From: Chitinophagaceae bacterium
GTDB lineage: Bacteria > Bacteroidota > Bacteroidia > Chitinophagales > Chitinophagaceae
Assembly (NCBI GenBank): GCA_017307755.1
Contig: JAFKGQ010000004.1
Location: forward strand, 310,001 to 374,000
Length of the DNA stretch: 64,000 nucleotides
Reading direction: 5' to 3'
Under the pieces are notes generated by a model. It worked only from the letters and a program-made list of their open reading frames with translations, was not told the origin of the DNA and did no database searches. The number at the start of each line of letters is the position of its first letter. The stretch's first letter is position 1. Positions 45,315-54,426 of this stretch are shown piece after piece. The position numbers were made by a program, and so were the translations under genes.

Positions 45315-45335
45315 AATCCTGTACCTTACGGTACA

Positions 45336-45698
45336 ATGAAGCCGGAGATCCATACAAAACGCGTATATGATAAACCCTCGGCAAAAGATGGGGTTAGGGT
45401 ACTAGTGGACAGGCTATGGCCCCGGGGTTTGAAAAAGGAGGAGGTCGGGGCCGAATGGGCAAAAGACCTGGCGCCTTCGACAGAACTGCGGCAATGGTTT
45501 AATCATGCGGCGCCATTGTGGCCGGATTTTGAAAAACGTTATAAGGCGGAACTCAGAGAGAACGATGCGGTAGATGGGTTTTTAGAGAAACACCGGCACG
45601 ATAAGCAGATGACGCTGTTGTACGCGGCAAAGGATACGGAGCATAATCATGCCCTGGTGCTAAAAGAATATCTTGATCAGCGTTTTGGAAAGCTTTGA
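45336..45698 (+). CDS. DUF488 family protein
   Basis: The 120-residue protein fits the DUF488 family: TKRVYDKPSAKDGVRVLVDRLWPRGL, EWAKDLAPSTELRQWF, and LLYAAKDTEHNHALVL. Its length is normal. Function is unknown in general. A 16-base inverted repeat (TGTACC, TTAC, GGTACA, at 45320-45335) abuts the ATG and may affect translation or be an operator. It lies just downstream of the NmrA-like gene in the same direction. Confidence 0.88.
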   Translation: MKPEIHTKRVYDKPSAKDGVRVLVDRLWPRGLKKEEVGAEWAKDLAPSTELRQWFNHAAPLWPDFEKRYKAELRENDAVDGFLEKHRHDKQMTLLYAAKDTEHNHALVLKEYLDQRFGKL

Positions 45699-45711
45699 CC
45701 TGAGCTATGAC

Positions 45712-47028
45712 CTATTTGGCTACCTCGATCTTCACTTTTTTATTTTTCAATTTCTGATCCTTTATCAGGTGTAAAGTGTGACTGGCCTTTGACTTGCGGA
45801 TGGCCACAAAGGAGATGAAATCTTTTACTTCAATAAGCCCGATGTCGTCTTTTTTTAGCTGTCCTTTATGGGAGAGAAAGCCTACGATGTCTACTTTGTT
45901 GACCTTATCTTTTTTGCCGGCGGAAACAAGCAATGTAGCCCATTTGGGTTTATCCGGCAGCGTACCTTTGTCAGGAAGGTCGATAGGGATGGGAGGTTCC
46001 TGTATATACGCGGGCAACGTTTCATCAGGAGAGAGGATGAGTATGGCAGTCCCGCTGGCGTCCATACGGGCTGTCCGGCCATTTCGATGGATGAATACCT
46101 CTTCCGTGGAAGGCAGGTGATAATGGATGATGCTATGGATATTCGGTACATCCAATCCTCTGGCAGCAAGATCAGTGGTGACGAGTACATCTGAGCTGCC
46201 ATTCCTGAATTTTGCCAGGGCGCTGTCCCGCTCGGGTTGTTCGAGTGCGCCGTGGTACCATACGGTGACGATACCTTTTTCTTTTAACAAAGTGCTGGTA
46301 CGCTCCACAGCCTCCCGGTGGTTACAGAATACGATGATGCTTCTGTCGCCAATCTTACAGATAAGCCGGAAGAGGGTTTCTATTTTGTCTTTTTCAGGAC
46401 TGTGCACCAGTTGGACAGAAAGATGCGCTGCCGGTGTACCGGATAGATAATTTAGTGTTTGGGTGTTGCTCAGTCCTACAAACGCGGGGACCTCCGTGGC
46501 CGCGGTTGCCGAAGTAAGGATCCTTTTCTTTAAGGAAGAGAGCGTGCCGGTGATAAATGCCATTTCTTCGTGAAAACCCAGTTCCAGGGACTTGTCGAAT
46601 TCGTCGAGCACCAGCGTTTGTATATTATGGGTATGAATATTACCCCTGCGGATATGATCGGCCAGGCGTCCCGGTGTCCCGATGATCAGGGCCGGAGCTT
46701 CGATAAGATTGTTTTCCTCTGTTTCTCTCAAATGGCCCCCATAACAGCAGGTGACTTTAAAACCTGTAGCCATGGTCTTGAACACCTGCTCTATCTGTAG
46801 GGCCAGTTCCCGGGAAGGGGCGATGATCAGGGACTGTGTGTCTGCGGACTTCTTGTCCATCAAGGCAAGCAGGGGTAATAAAAAGGCAAGTGTTTTTCCG
46901 GAGCCGGTGTCAGACAGCAATATGAGGTCCTGGTCCTGTTGGGCGGCTGCCAGGGAGTCGGATTGCAGCTGGTTCAATTTGTTGATGCCGAGAGAAGTGA
47001 GTACTTTTTTTATGGTATCTGGGTTCAT
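45712..47028 (-). CDS. DEAD-box RNA helicase of the DbpA type
   Basis: The 438-residue protein has a Q-motif region, Walker A LLSDTGSGKT, motif II as LDEFDKSLE (Phe in place of the usual Ala), SAT as ILTSAT, and motif VI as HRNGRTAR. The C-terminal domain (residues about 360-438: VNKVDIVGFLSHKG, KDDIGLIEVKDFISFVAI) is a DbpA-like RNA-binding domain. The Escherichia coli homologue binds 23S rRNA hairpin 92 during 50S assembly. ATG 47028 is chosen; a GTG lies six bases earlier. Confidence 0.9.
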   Translation of the reverse strand: MNPDTIKKVLTSLGINKLNQLQSDSLAAAQQDQDLILLSDTGSGKTLAFLLPLLALMDKKSADTQSLIIAPSRELALQIEQVFKTMATGFKVTCCYGGHLRETEENNLIEAPALIIGTPGRLADHIRRGNIHTHNIQTLVLDEFDKSLELGFHEEMAFITGTLSSLKKRILTSATAATEVPAFVGLSNTQTLNYLSGTPAAHLSVQLVHSPEKDKIETLFRLICKIGDRSIIVFCNHREAVERTSTLLKEKGIVTVWYHGALEQPERDSALAKFRNGSSDVLVTTDLAARGLDVPNIHSIIHYHLPSTEEVFIHRNGRTARMDASGTAILILSPDETLPAYIQEPPIPIDLPDKGTLPDKPKWATLLVSAGKKDKVNKVDIVGFLSHKGQLKKDDIGLIEVKDFISFVAIRKSKASHTLHLIKDQKLKNKKVKIEVAK

Positions 47029-47076
47029 TGACACCCGGCAAAGGTAAGCTTTTGATTTTTAATTACTCGACGATCA

Positions 47077-47451
47077 TTAAGGTTTGTCATGCGCAAGCGC
47101 GTCCTCGATCCTCAGGCTTTCTTTGTGGATCGCGTTTAGCATTTCAGTGACAAATTCTTCCGACAAGCCTTCTTTTTTGCCAGCCTCGATGCCTTTTTCA
47201 AGGACCTTTTGAAAACGTGCCGCCTGTAAAGCGGGTATATGATGTTGAGCTTTGTAAATGCCTATCTCTCTGACAACCCTTTCCCTGGCGCCCAGGACCT
47301 CGAAAAGCTTTTTGTCCAGCGAATCGATGTCTTTCCGCCGGCTCTCCAATACAGGGTCGTTTGCATTTGCAGGTGTGCTTTGCCCCAGGGCGTTGTTCAC
47401 AATAGTCATTGGAACAATGCAGCTAATAAGAATGATGATTTTCTTTTTCAT
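47077..47451 (-). CDS. Exported chorismate mutase (AroQ type)
   Basis: The 124-residue protein has a signal peptide (KKKIIILISCIVPMTIVNNALGQ) and the all-alpha AroQ fold: RRKDIDSLDKKLFEVLGARERVVREIGIYKAQHHIP with conserved Arg and Lys, then KVLEKGIEAGKKEGLSEEFVTEMLNAIHKESLRIE. It should convert chorismate to prephenate, but in the periplasm, where the substrate is not normally present. It is divergent from the locus 2 sigma gene. ATG 47451 is used. Confidence 0.85.
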   Translation of the reverse strand: MKKKIIILISCIVPMTIVNNALGQSTPANANDPVLESRRKDIDSLDKKLFEVLGARERVVREIGIYKAQHHIPALQAARFQKVLEKGIEAGKKEGLSEEFVTEMLNAIHKESLRIEDALAHDKP

Positions 47452-47480
47452 AGTTTCAAATCCCTACCATTTTAATGCCA

Positions 47481-47511
47481 ATTGCGATGTGAAAACAATT
47501 TTCTATATTTG
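47481..47511 (+). promoter_or_regulatory. Bacteroidota-type promoter of locus 2 sigma gene
   Basis: ATTG at 47481-47484 (-33), 19 bases, then TATATTTG at 47504-47511 (-7). Both elements and the spacing fit the Bacteroidetes TTG-N19-TAnnTTTG consensus. The sigma start codon is 17 bases downstream at 47529. Confidence 0.75.
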
Positions 47512-47528
47512 GAGCTTACGACGATTGC

Positions 47529-48179
47529 ATGAAGGCTCCCCGGAATACCATCTCCATTGTAGCGCTACCTGACGAACAGTATCTGCTTGAACAAATTGCG
47601 CAGGGGGACGAGCCTGCTTTCAGAAAGGTCTTCGAGGCATACAGGAGGCCTTTGTATGCGTATATCATCTATCTTATAAAGAGCGAGGTCCTGGCCGATG
47701 AGATCATCCAGGATGTTTTTCTGCGTGTCTGGCTTAACAGGTTGATGCTACGTGAGGTGAGGAACTTCCGGGCATGGCTTTACACCATCGCAAAGAACAG
47801 GATTATCGATGTCATCAAACTTCGGGCAAAGGAAGCTTTGCTTATGGAGACGGCTCCGGATCCGGTGCTTAACTGCGAGGCCGAAGACAGGATACGGGAA
47901 AAGGAGTATGCCTCGCTGCTGCACGAGGCCATCAGCCAGTTGTCGCCCAAGCAGCAGCTGATCTATCAGCTGAGCCGGGAAAAGGGCCTAAAACTCAATG
48001 AAATAGCAGTTAAACTAAACCTTTCGTCCAATACGGTGAAAAGTCATCTTATGCACGCCCTGCGGACTATCAGGAAATATGTCCAACCCCATTTGCATGT
48101 CATTCTGGCTATCTTGTTGCTCTATAAATTTTTTAAAAAAAAATCGGGGTCTGCCCTCACACTCTTTCGCCATTTTTAA
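47529..48179 (+). CDS. ECF sigma factor of polysaccharide utilisation locus 2
   Basis: The 216-residue protein carries region 2 (AFRKVFEAYRRPLYAYIIYL, DEIIQDVFLRVWLNRLM, FRAWLYTIAKNRIIDVIK) and region 4 (LSPKQQLIYQLSREKGLKLNEIAVKLNLSSNTVKSHLMHAL). A hydrophobic, Lys-rich tail (VILAILLLYKFFKKK) is unusual but also seen in SusC-linked ECF factors. It is followed by FecR, SusC and SusD, and should transcribe that set once released. Confidence 0.92.
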   Translation: MKAPRNTISIVALPDEQYLLEQIAQGDEPAFRKVFEAYRRPLYAYIIYLIKSEVLADEIIQDVFLRVWLNRLMLREVRNFRAWLYTIAKNRIIDVIKLRAKEALLMETAPDPVLNCEAEDRIREKEYASLLHEAISQLSPKQQLIYQLSREKGLKLNEIAVKLNLSSNTVKSHLMHALRTIRKYVQPHLHVILAILLLYKFFKKKSGSALTLFRHF

Positions 48180-48227
48180 GTCCTCTTATATAAGGGGAAT
48201 TTTTTCCCGGTAAATAAACACTTATCG

Positions 48228-49247
48228 ATGCAGCCCAAACGACTGAAATACCTGTTCAATGGGTATTTATCCGGCACGTTAACATCTTCGGAGAACAAGG
48301 AATGGCTAAATTTTGCGCAAGACTCCAAGAATAGAGCGGCGCTCCGGCAACTCATCGATGAGGTGGCGGTTACGGATGTTCCCGCCAGAGAGCAATCGCC
48401 TGAGAAGGCTGAAAGCATATTCAGTCACATTGTGTCGCACCGGGAAGCACCGGTGGCCTTGCCGTTGAGACGGACAATGGTCATAAAAAGACTGGCTGTG
48501 GCTGCATCCATCCTCCTGGTGGCGGGCTTGCTGGTCTTTCGGCTTTCCAGACGAGACAATGGCGCTGTTGTGCGATCGGCCTCAACTCGTGTACCTGAGA
48601 ATATGATGCAATCGGTAGCAGAAAAGCGCAGGTATATTGTCCTTGCCGACGGCAGCCGAGTGATCCTGAATCAGCGTTCGACCCTTAGCCACCCGGCTTC
48701 TTTTGATAATGGCACCCGGGAGGTTTATCTGACGGGGGAAGGTTATTTCGACATCAGCCACGACGATCATAAACCCTTTATCGTTCATACCGGGAAGCTT
48801 ACGATTACGGTGCTGGGAACTGCCTTTAATATAAAGGCATATAAAGACCAGCCCAATATTGCGGTCACCGTCACGCAGGGTAAGGTAAAGGTGGAGAACG
48901 ATCGTCATTCGCTGGGCATTGTTACGCCTAATCAGCAAATTATGGTAGATGCCGGTTCCGGAGAGGTGAAACAGGCGACGGTGGATGCAGAGGCGGTAAC
49001 ACAGTGGCAGCGCAAAGAGCTGATATTTGACGACATGCCGCTGGACGAGGTGGTAGTGGCGCTCAAAATGCGGTTTAACGTTACGGTGGACTTCGCCGAT
49101 CAGGCCCTGAAGAAAAGCCGTATCACTGCGTCATTCATCAACAACGAACCGCTGGAGCAGGTGCTTGAAGTTATTACAAAGGTCAACAAGATCAGGTACA
49201 GTCTAAAAGATAATCATGTGCTGATCAGCGGAGACAGCCAAAACTAA
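48228..49247 (+). CDS. FecR-type anti-sigma factor of locus 2
   Basis: The 339-residue protein has a membrane helix near residues 85-105 (RLAVAASILLVAGLLVF), a FecR domain (VLADGSRVILNQRSTL, EVYLTGEGYFDISH, ITVLGTAFNIKAY), and the DUF4974 end (LIFDDMPLDEVVVALKMRFN). It pairs with the upstream sigma factor (48-base gap) and the STN domain of the downstream SusC. A long intergenic leader with hairpins follows. Confidence 0.92.
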   Translation: MQPKRLKYLFNGYLSGTLTSSENKEWLNFAQDSKNRAALRQLIDEVAVTDVPAREQSPEKAESIFSHIVSHREAPVALPLRRTMVIKRLAVAASILLVAGLLVFRLSRRDNGAVVRSASTRVPENMMQSVAEKRRYIVLADGSRVILNQRSTLSHPASFDNGTREVYLTGEGYFDISHDDHKPFIVHTGKLTITVLGTAFNIKAYKDQPNIAVTVTQGKVKVENDRHSLGIVTPNQQIMVDAGSGEVKQATVDAEAVTQWQRKELIFDDMPLDEVVVALKMRFNVTVDFADQALKKSRITASFINNEPLEQVLEVITKVNKIRYSLKDNHVLISGDSQN

Positions 49248-49304
49248 CCAAAAAACAAATTCAAATGTCGTATAATCATTCGCCATGACGCCAAAATGAA
49301 AAAA

Positions 49305-49330
49305 CCGTTTTGGAGTGGCATCCAAAACGG
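49305..49330 (+). promoter_or_regulatory. Leader hairpin between FecR and SusC, locus 2
   Basis: CCGTTTTGGA pairs exactly with TCCAAAACGG around a GTGGCA loop: a 10-base-pair perfect stem. TTTAAACAAT follows at 49364-49373. The loop starts GTGG, as in the locus 1 hairpin. A second, weaker stem (TCCAA/TTGGA around 49341-49357) lies between the hairpin and the motif. The SusC start is 72 bases downstream. Confidence 0.6.
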
Positions 49331-49401
49331 CTATAGACTTTCCAACTGTGAATTGGAAGGCGATTTAAACAATCCTTCAATTATTTAAAACAATCGAATT
49401 T

Positions 49402-52400
49402 ATGAAATTTTCTGCATTTACTGCAGGGAAAGGCCGGTTTTTGTTCCTACCGGCCGTCAACAAACTGCTAGTTCGGCACAAATCAAAATTGGGCTGCCTT
49501 ATGAGATTGAGCTTGTTTTCCATGCTGCTGCTGATAAGTACCATGAACATGCTATTTGCGAGGGATGCCAGGGGGCAGGATATGAACCAGGTCAGATTGC
49601 AGCTGGAAGTCAGGAATGAACCGCTGATCAAGATCCTGAAGAAGATACAAAAGCAAACTCCTTTTACCTTCGCTTATAGTAAGAAGGAATTGGCGGATAT
49701 CTCCATTGCCGAGCTTCCCGCGGGGATAAGAACGGTGAAGGAAACGCTGGACCTGCTTTTCCAGCATACGAGATTACAGTATGAGCAGGTGGGCGGCAAC
49801 ATTGTCATTACTGAAGGGGTGTCGAGACGAGAAATGCAGATCGGAGGTATTTATGCAGAGGTGGAAGAGGCTCCGAAGCAGGAAATTATCATTACGGGCA
49901 CGATAAAGGACGGCAAGGGGCAGCCCATCCCGGGGGCTTCGGTGGTAGTACACAATACAAAGAACGGTACGTTTACCAATGCGGAAGGGAAGTTTACCAT
50001 TGCGGTAAATAACGACAGGGTAACGCTTGACTTCTCCTACATCGGATTTGAAACCCAGAGCAGAGAGGTCACCACAGGGACAGGGCCGCTGGACATTGTT
50101 CTGAAAGAATCGCAGACCGGGCTTAACGAAGTGGTTGTAGTGGGTTACGGCACCCAGCGAAGGGGCGATGTTACCGCGGCAGTGGCCAGCGTTAAAGCCA
50201 AAGACTTTGTACAGGGGCCTGCCAGCGATGCGGCGTCCCTTATACGAGGTAAGGTACCCGGGCTAAGTGTTGTTACGCCGGATGCTAATCCCACCAGCGT
50301 GTCACAGATCAACCTGCGTGGTATCACGACCCTCAACGCCAATACCAATCCCCTCATCATCATTGACGGCGTACCCGGTACCCTGATCAATATAGCGCCA
50401 GAGGACATCGAATCCATCGACGTGCTGAAGGATGGATCGGCAGCTGCCATCTATGGAACCCGGGGTACCAACGGCGTCATCCTGATCACCACAAAAAAGG
50501 TCAACGGTGAAACGCCACCGACGGTGGATATCAATACCTACTTTACCATCCAAAAGATCACCAAGCGGTTGAACTTTATGAATGCGGCGCAGTACCGGCA
50601 ACTGGTGGCGCAAGGTAAGCCCGGGGCCACGGATTATGGCGGTAACACAAACTGGTTTGATGAAGTAAGCCAGACACCTTTGTCAAAAGTATATAACATC
50701 AGTCTGAAAGGAGGAAGCCGCAACACAAACTACATCGCCAATCTGAATTACCGGGACCTGGAAGGCATCATGAAGAAATCCAACAACAAAGTATTGTTCC
50801 CCCGTCTTGAGGTCAATCACAGCATGCTGAACGGAAAACTCAGATTCAACGCGAATATCAATGGCTATCAGCAAAAGTATTATGCAGGTACTGACGGAGG
50901 AAGCTACAACCCTGCTGTCTACCGGAATTCGAATACTTATAACCCAACGGATCATATAAGGGACAGCGCCGGCAACTGGACGGAGCATGTGGAAAAGACG
51001 GATTATCAGAACCCTGTTTCCCTGCTGGAAGAGACGATCGGGCTCAGTCAAAATACAGACTTCCGGACCTCGGGCACGGTCATCGTCCAACCTATCAAGG
51101 AAGTAACGGTAACCCTCCTGGGCTCCCGTGATCTTTTTAACAGCACGCGGGGCTATTATGAAACCAAACGGCAATATTCGACCATCCACGACGGAAAGAA
51201 TGGCTATGCGTCAAGAGGTACGACCCGCACGGTGGAAGACTTGCTGGAGGCGACAGCACAATACAATAAGACTTTTGGGGACCACCGGGTAACAGGGCTT
51301 GCGGGCTATACCTGGCGGTCGGACAATTATCAGAACTACTATATGCAGAACTGGGATTTCCCCACGGATGCTTTTACCTACAACAACATGGGCGCAGGCC
51401 AGGCATTAGCCCGGGGACAGGCTGTAGAGGTGTCGCAGCAGACGGAAAACAAGCTCATCGGCTATTTTGGCCGGGTGAACTACAGCTTTCGTAACAAGTA
51501 TATGCTGATGGCCAGCATCCGGCGGGAAGGCTCTTCAAAGTTCGGGGCGGATCATAAATGGGGTAACTTTCCCGCCGCCGGCATCGGATGGAACATCCGC
51601 GAAGAAGATTTTATGCAGGGGATCCGGCCATTGAGCACCCTCAAACTGCGCGCGGGCTATGGGGTCACCGGTACCGAACCTATCGACCCGTATATGTCCC
51701 TGGACCGTCTGAACTTTAACAACTATGGACTGGTGAATGGTGTCTGGGTACCTGTGATCACTCCATCGACAAACCCTAACCCGGATCTTCGCTGGGAGAA
51801 AAAAGAGGAAACGAACCTGGGACTGGACTTTGGCTTTTTTAACAATAGGATCTGGGGCGCCATAGACGTATACAAACGTACGACCAAGGACCTTATCTGG
51901 AGCTATACTGTCCCTACGCCGCCCTACCTGTATAATAACATAGTTGCCAATGCAGCGTCCATGGAGAATAAGGGCCTCGAGATACAGGTGAATGCCATTC
52001 CTGTCGCCACCTCGTCCTTTAACTGGACCACGACAGTAAACTTTTCAGTCAACAGCAATAAGCTGCTGACGTTGTCCAACGATAAGTTCCAACTGGCCAG
52101 CGGCTATTTCGATGCCGGTTATACGGGTGAGCCTATCCAGCAGCCAACGCATCGCGTGCAGGTAGGACAGCCTATCGGGAACTTCTACGGGTTCAGGAGC
52201 GTCGGCATCGATGACAATGGTCATTGGATCATCCAGGGTAAGGACGGCAAACCCAAACCCATCGGCCAGCAGACGGCGGACGACAAACAAATCCTGGGGA
52301 ACGGTCTTCCCAGAAGATATCTTAGCTGGAACAACTCCGTCACCTATAAGAATTTTGACCTCAATATAACGATGCGTGGCGCCTTTGGCTTCCAGATCCT

Positions 52401-52785
52401 CAATACGTCAAGGATGTTCTATGATGTTCCGGTAATGCTTACACGGGGTAATCTCTTTGCCACGGCCTATGACAAGGTCTATGGTAAACGGCCGCTGGCC
52501 GATGACCAGGAGCTGCAATTTGTCAGTTATTTTATAGAGAGCGGCAACTACTGGAAGATCGACAATGTGACGCTGGGCTATAATGTGGACCTGCGTAAAT
52601 CCGATCTTATAAAACATATCAAGAGGATCAGGGTCTATCTGTCGGCTACGAACCTAAAAGCATTTACGGGTTATAAAGGTATTGATCCGGAAGTCCCGAT
52701 ATCGGGTCTGGCCCCGGGTTTTGACGACAAGAACCGTTATCCCTCCGCCGCCAGCTATACCCTGGGCGCATTTCTGACATTTTAA
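49402..52785 (+). CDS. SusC/RagA-type TonB-dependent receptor with STN domain, locus 2
   Basis: The 1127-residue receptor has a 33-residue polar N-extension before the hydrophobic export stretch (LSLFSMLLLISTMNMLFA). An STN domain (about 60-130), a carboxypeptidase-D-like domain (ITGTIKDGKGQPIPGASV), a plug (VVVVGYGTQRRGDVTA, LIIIDGVPGTL, GTRGTNGVILITTK) and a beta-barrel ending GAFLTF follow. It imports oligosaccharides and signals to FecR. It is a paralogue of the 29830 receptor with low overall identity. Confidence 0.93.
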   Translation: MKFSAFTAGKGRFLFLPAVNKLLVRHKSKLGCLMRLSLFSMLLLISTMNMLFARDARGQDMNQVRLQLEVRNEPLIKILKKIQKQTPFTFAYSKKELADISIAELPAGIRTVKETLDLLFQHTRLQYEQVGGNIVITEGVSRREMQIGGIYAEVEEAPKQEIIITGTIKDGKGQPIPGASVVVHNTKNGTFTNAEGKFTIAVNNDRVTLDFSYIGFETQSREVTTGTGPLDIVLKESQTGLNEVVVVGYGTQRRGDVTAAVASVKAKDFVQGPASDAASLIRGKVPGLSVVTPDANPTSVSQINLRGITTLNANTNPLIIIDGVPGTLINIAPEDIESIDVLKDGSAAAIYGTRGTNGVILITTKKVNGETPPTVDINTYFTIQKITKRLNFMNAAQYRQLVAQGKPGATDYGGNTNWFDEVSQTPLSKVYNISLKGGSRNTNYIANLNYRDLEGIMKKSNNKVLFPRLEVNHSMLNGKLRFNANINGYQQKYYAGTDGGSYNPAVYRNSNTYNPTDHIRDSAGNWTEHVEKTDYQNPVSLLEETIGLSQNTDFRTSGTVIVQPIKEVTVTLLGSRDLFNSTRGYYETKRQYSTIHDGKNGYASRGTTRTVEDLLEATAQYNKTFGDHRVTGLAGYTWRSDNYQNYYMQNWDFPTDAFTYNNMGAGQALARGQAVEVSQQTENKLIGYFGRVNYSFRNKYMLMASIRREGSSKFGADHKWGNFPAAGIGWNIREEDFMQGIRPLSTLKLRAGYGVTGTEPIDPYMSLDRLNFNNYGLVNGVWVPVITPSTNPNPDLRWEKKEETNLGLDFGFFNNRIWGAIDVYKRTTKDLIWSYTVPTPPYLYNNIVANAASMENKGLEIQVNAIPVATSSFNWTTTVNFSVNSNKLLTLSNDKFQLASGYFDAGYTGEPIQQPTHRVQVGQPIGNFYGFRSVGIDDNGHWIIQGKDGKPKPIGQQTADDKQILGNGLPRRYLSWNNSVTYKNFDLNITMRGAFGFQILNTSRMFYDVPVMLTRGNLFATAYDKVYGKRPLADDQELQFVSYFIESGNYWKIDNVTLGYNVDLRKSDLIKHIKRIRVYLSATNLKAFTGYKGIDPEVPISGLAPGFDDKNRYPSAASYTLGAFLTF

Positions 52786-52805
52786 CCAATAAACGAATTT
52801 CCAAA

Positions 52806-54422
52806 ATGAGAGCGATATTTCAATTCATCCTGGCGGGCCTGCTGATCACCGGCATCGGACTCTCGGCCTGTAACAAGGACCTGAACGAGAAGCTATACTC
52901 CGATGTATACGCCGGCAGCTATAAATATACGGACGCTTATTCTGCCACGGGTGTGGTGTACATCAACCTGCGGGACCTGCTGAGCCATACGAATTATCTG
53001 ATGATGCAGGAAACCAGCAGCGACGAGCTGGTGCAGCCGGCGAACGCTTCGGGATGGGACGATGGTGGTATCTACAAACAGATCCACTTTCATACCTGGA
53101 CTTCTCTTACTCCCCAGGTAGGCAACCTGTGGAACAGCCTGTATGCCGGCGTGCTCAATGCCAACCGGGTCATCAGCCTGCTGCGTGCGGACAAGATACC
53201 TCTCCCGTCCGGTGTCAGCAAGGCATCGCTGATAGGAGAAATGCGGTCGGCCAGGGCCTTTTATTATTGGCTGATCTGCGATAATTACGGCGATGCGCCG
53301 CTGGATACGTCTGTGTCGACGGAGCTTCCCCCGGCTACGCCGCGCAAAGATATTTATAATTTCATCGTGAAAGAGATCACGGAAGTGCTGCCCGATCTGA
53401 GCGAGGATAACAACCCGCTGATGTACGGCCGATTTAACAAATGGGGTGCAAAGGCGCTGCTGGCAAACGTTTACCTCAACGCCAAAGTATATGCCGGCGA
53501 AGACAAATGGACAGACGCCCTGACGCAGTGCAATGACATCATATCCTCCGGAAAATATGCACCTGAGGCCAACTTCAGGGATATCTTCAAGCCGGACAAT
53601 GAGAAATCCGTCGAGACTATCTTTGCCATTCCATTTGATCAGAACAAAGGCAATGGTAACTTTATAGAAATGTATTCCTGGCATGCGGCCCTGAAGGCCA
53701 AGGTCAATATGCTGGCCACACCGTGGGGGTCCGGCTCCGCCATGGCTGTTTCACAGCACATCGACACATACGATCCCGACGATGAACGGCTCAAGGACAA
53801 CTGGCTGATGGGACCCCAGTTTGCCCTGGACGGTGTGACACCTCTTGTCGGTTCGTATGATCAGGCAGGTAAACCCCTGGTGTTTACAAAGGACCTGCCC
53901 AATGGCAGCTACACTGGTGAAGCAGAGGGGTACCGTATGAATAAGTTCCAGGTGCAAGTGGGGGCCATGGCCAATCTGAATAACGATTTCCCTTTTTTCC
54001 GCTATGCCGATGTCCTGCTGATGAAGGCAGAGTGTCTTTTACGTACGAACGATCCGGATCAGGCAGCTCAGATCGTTTCACAGCTGAGAGCGCGGTATTT
54101 CAAGACCATGCCGGCCAAGGCCGCGGTCACCGGCGCGCAGCTGCTGCAGAACAGCAAGTATAAATATGGATATGTGGAGAATTATGTGATCACCGATCCC
54201 GGGAATACAGAGCAGGTGCAATACGGAGGCATGCTGGATGAACTGGGATGGGAATTCCCCTGGGAAGGGCATCGCCGGAGAGATATGATACGTTTTGGGA
54301 TCTATACAAAGAAAAGCTGGCTGTCGCATAAGCCCAATGGCGACTACCGCACTGTATTCCCCATTCCGCAGACGACGATCAACTCGAATCCGAACCTCAC
54401 ACAAAACCCAAATTATAAGTAA
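52806..54422 (+). CDS. SusD/RagB-type glycan-binding lipoprotein, locus 2
   Basis: The 538-residue protein has a lipoprotein signal (FILAGLLITGIGLSACNKD, lipobox LSAC). SusD features include LIGEMRSARAFYYWLICDNYGDAPLDT, a WGAKALLANVYLNAKVY TPR-type helix, and a C-terminal WEFPWEGHRRRDMIRFGIY. It follows SusC by 20 bases and should act as its surface lid. The GH127 gene begins just after its stop. Confidence 0.93.
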   Translation: MRAIFQFILAGLLITGIGLSACNKDLNEKLYSDVYAGSYKYTDAYSATGVVYINLRDLLSHTNYLMMQETSSDELVQPANASGWDDGGIYKQIHFHTWTSLTPQVGNLWNSLYAGVLNANRVISLLRADKIPLPSGVSKASLIGEMRSARAFYYWLICDNYGDAPLDTSVSTELPPATPRKDIYNFIVKEITEVLPDLSEDNNPLMYGRFNKWGAKALLANVYLNAKVYAGEDKWTDALTQCNDIISSGKYAPEANFRDIFKPDNEKSVETIFAIPFDQNKGNGNFIEMYSWHAALKAKVNMLATPWGSGSAMAVSQHIDTYDPDDERLKDNWLMGPQFALDGVTPLVGSYDQAGKPLVFTKDLPNGSYTGEAEGYRMNKFQVQVGAMANLNNDFPFFRYADVLLMKAECLLRTNDPDQAAQIVSQLRARYFKTMPAKAAVTGAQLLQNSKYKYGYVENYVITDPGNTEQVQYGGMLDELGWEFPWEGHRRRDMIRFGIYTKKSWLSHKPNGDYRTVFPIPQTTINSNPNLTQNPNYK

Positions 54423-54426
54423 TCAT

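Noticed and set aside
45320..45335. Inverted repeat before the DUF488 gene as a terminator of the upstream gene
   Set aside because: The stem is only six base pairs and no T-run follows; kept as a possible small regulatory site only.
54295..54426. Longer start for the GH127 gene inside SusD
   Set aside because: The ATG at 54427 gives a proper signal peptide right after the SusD stop.
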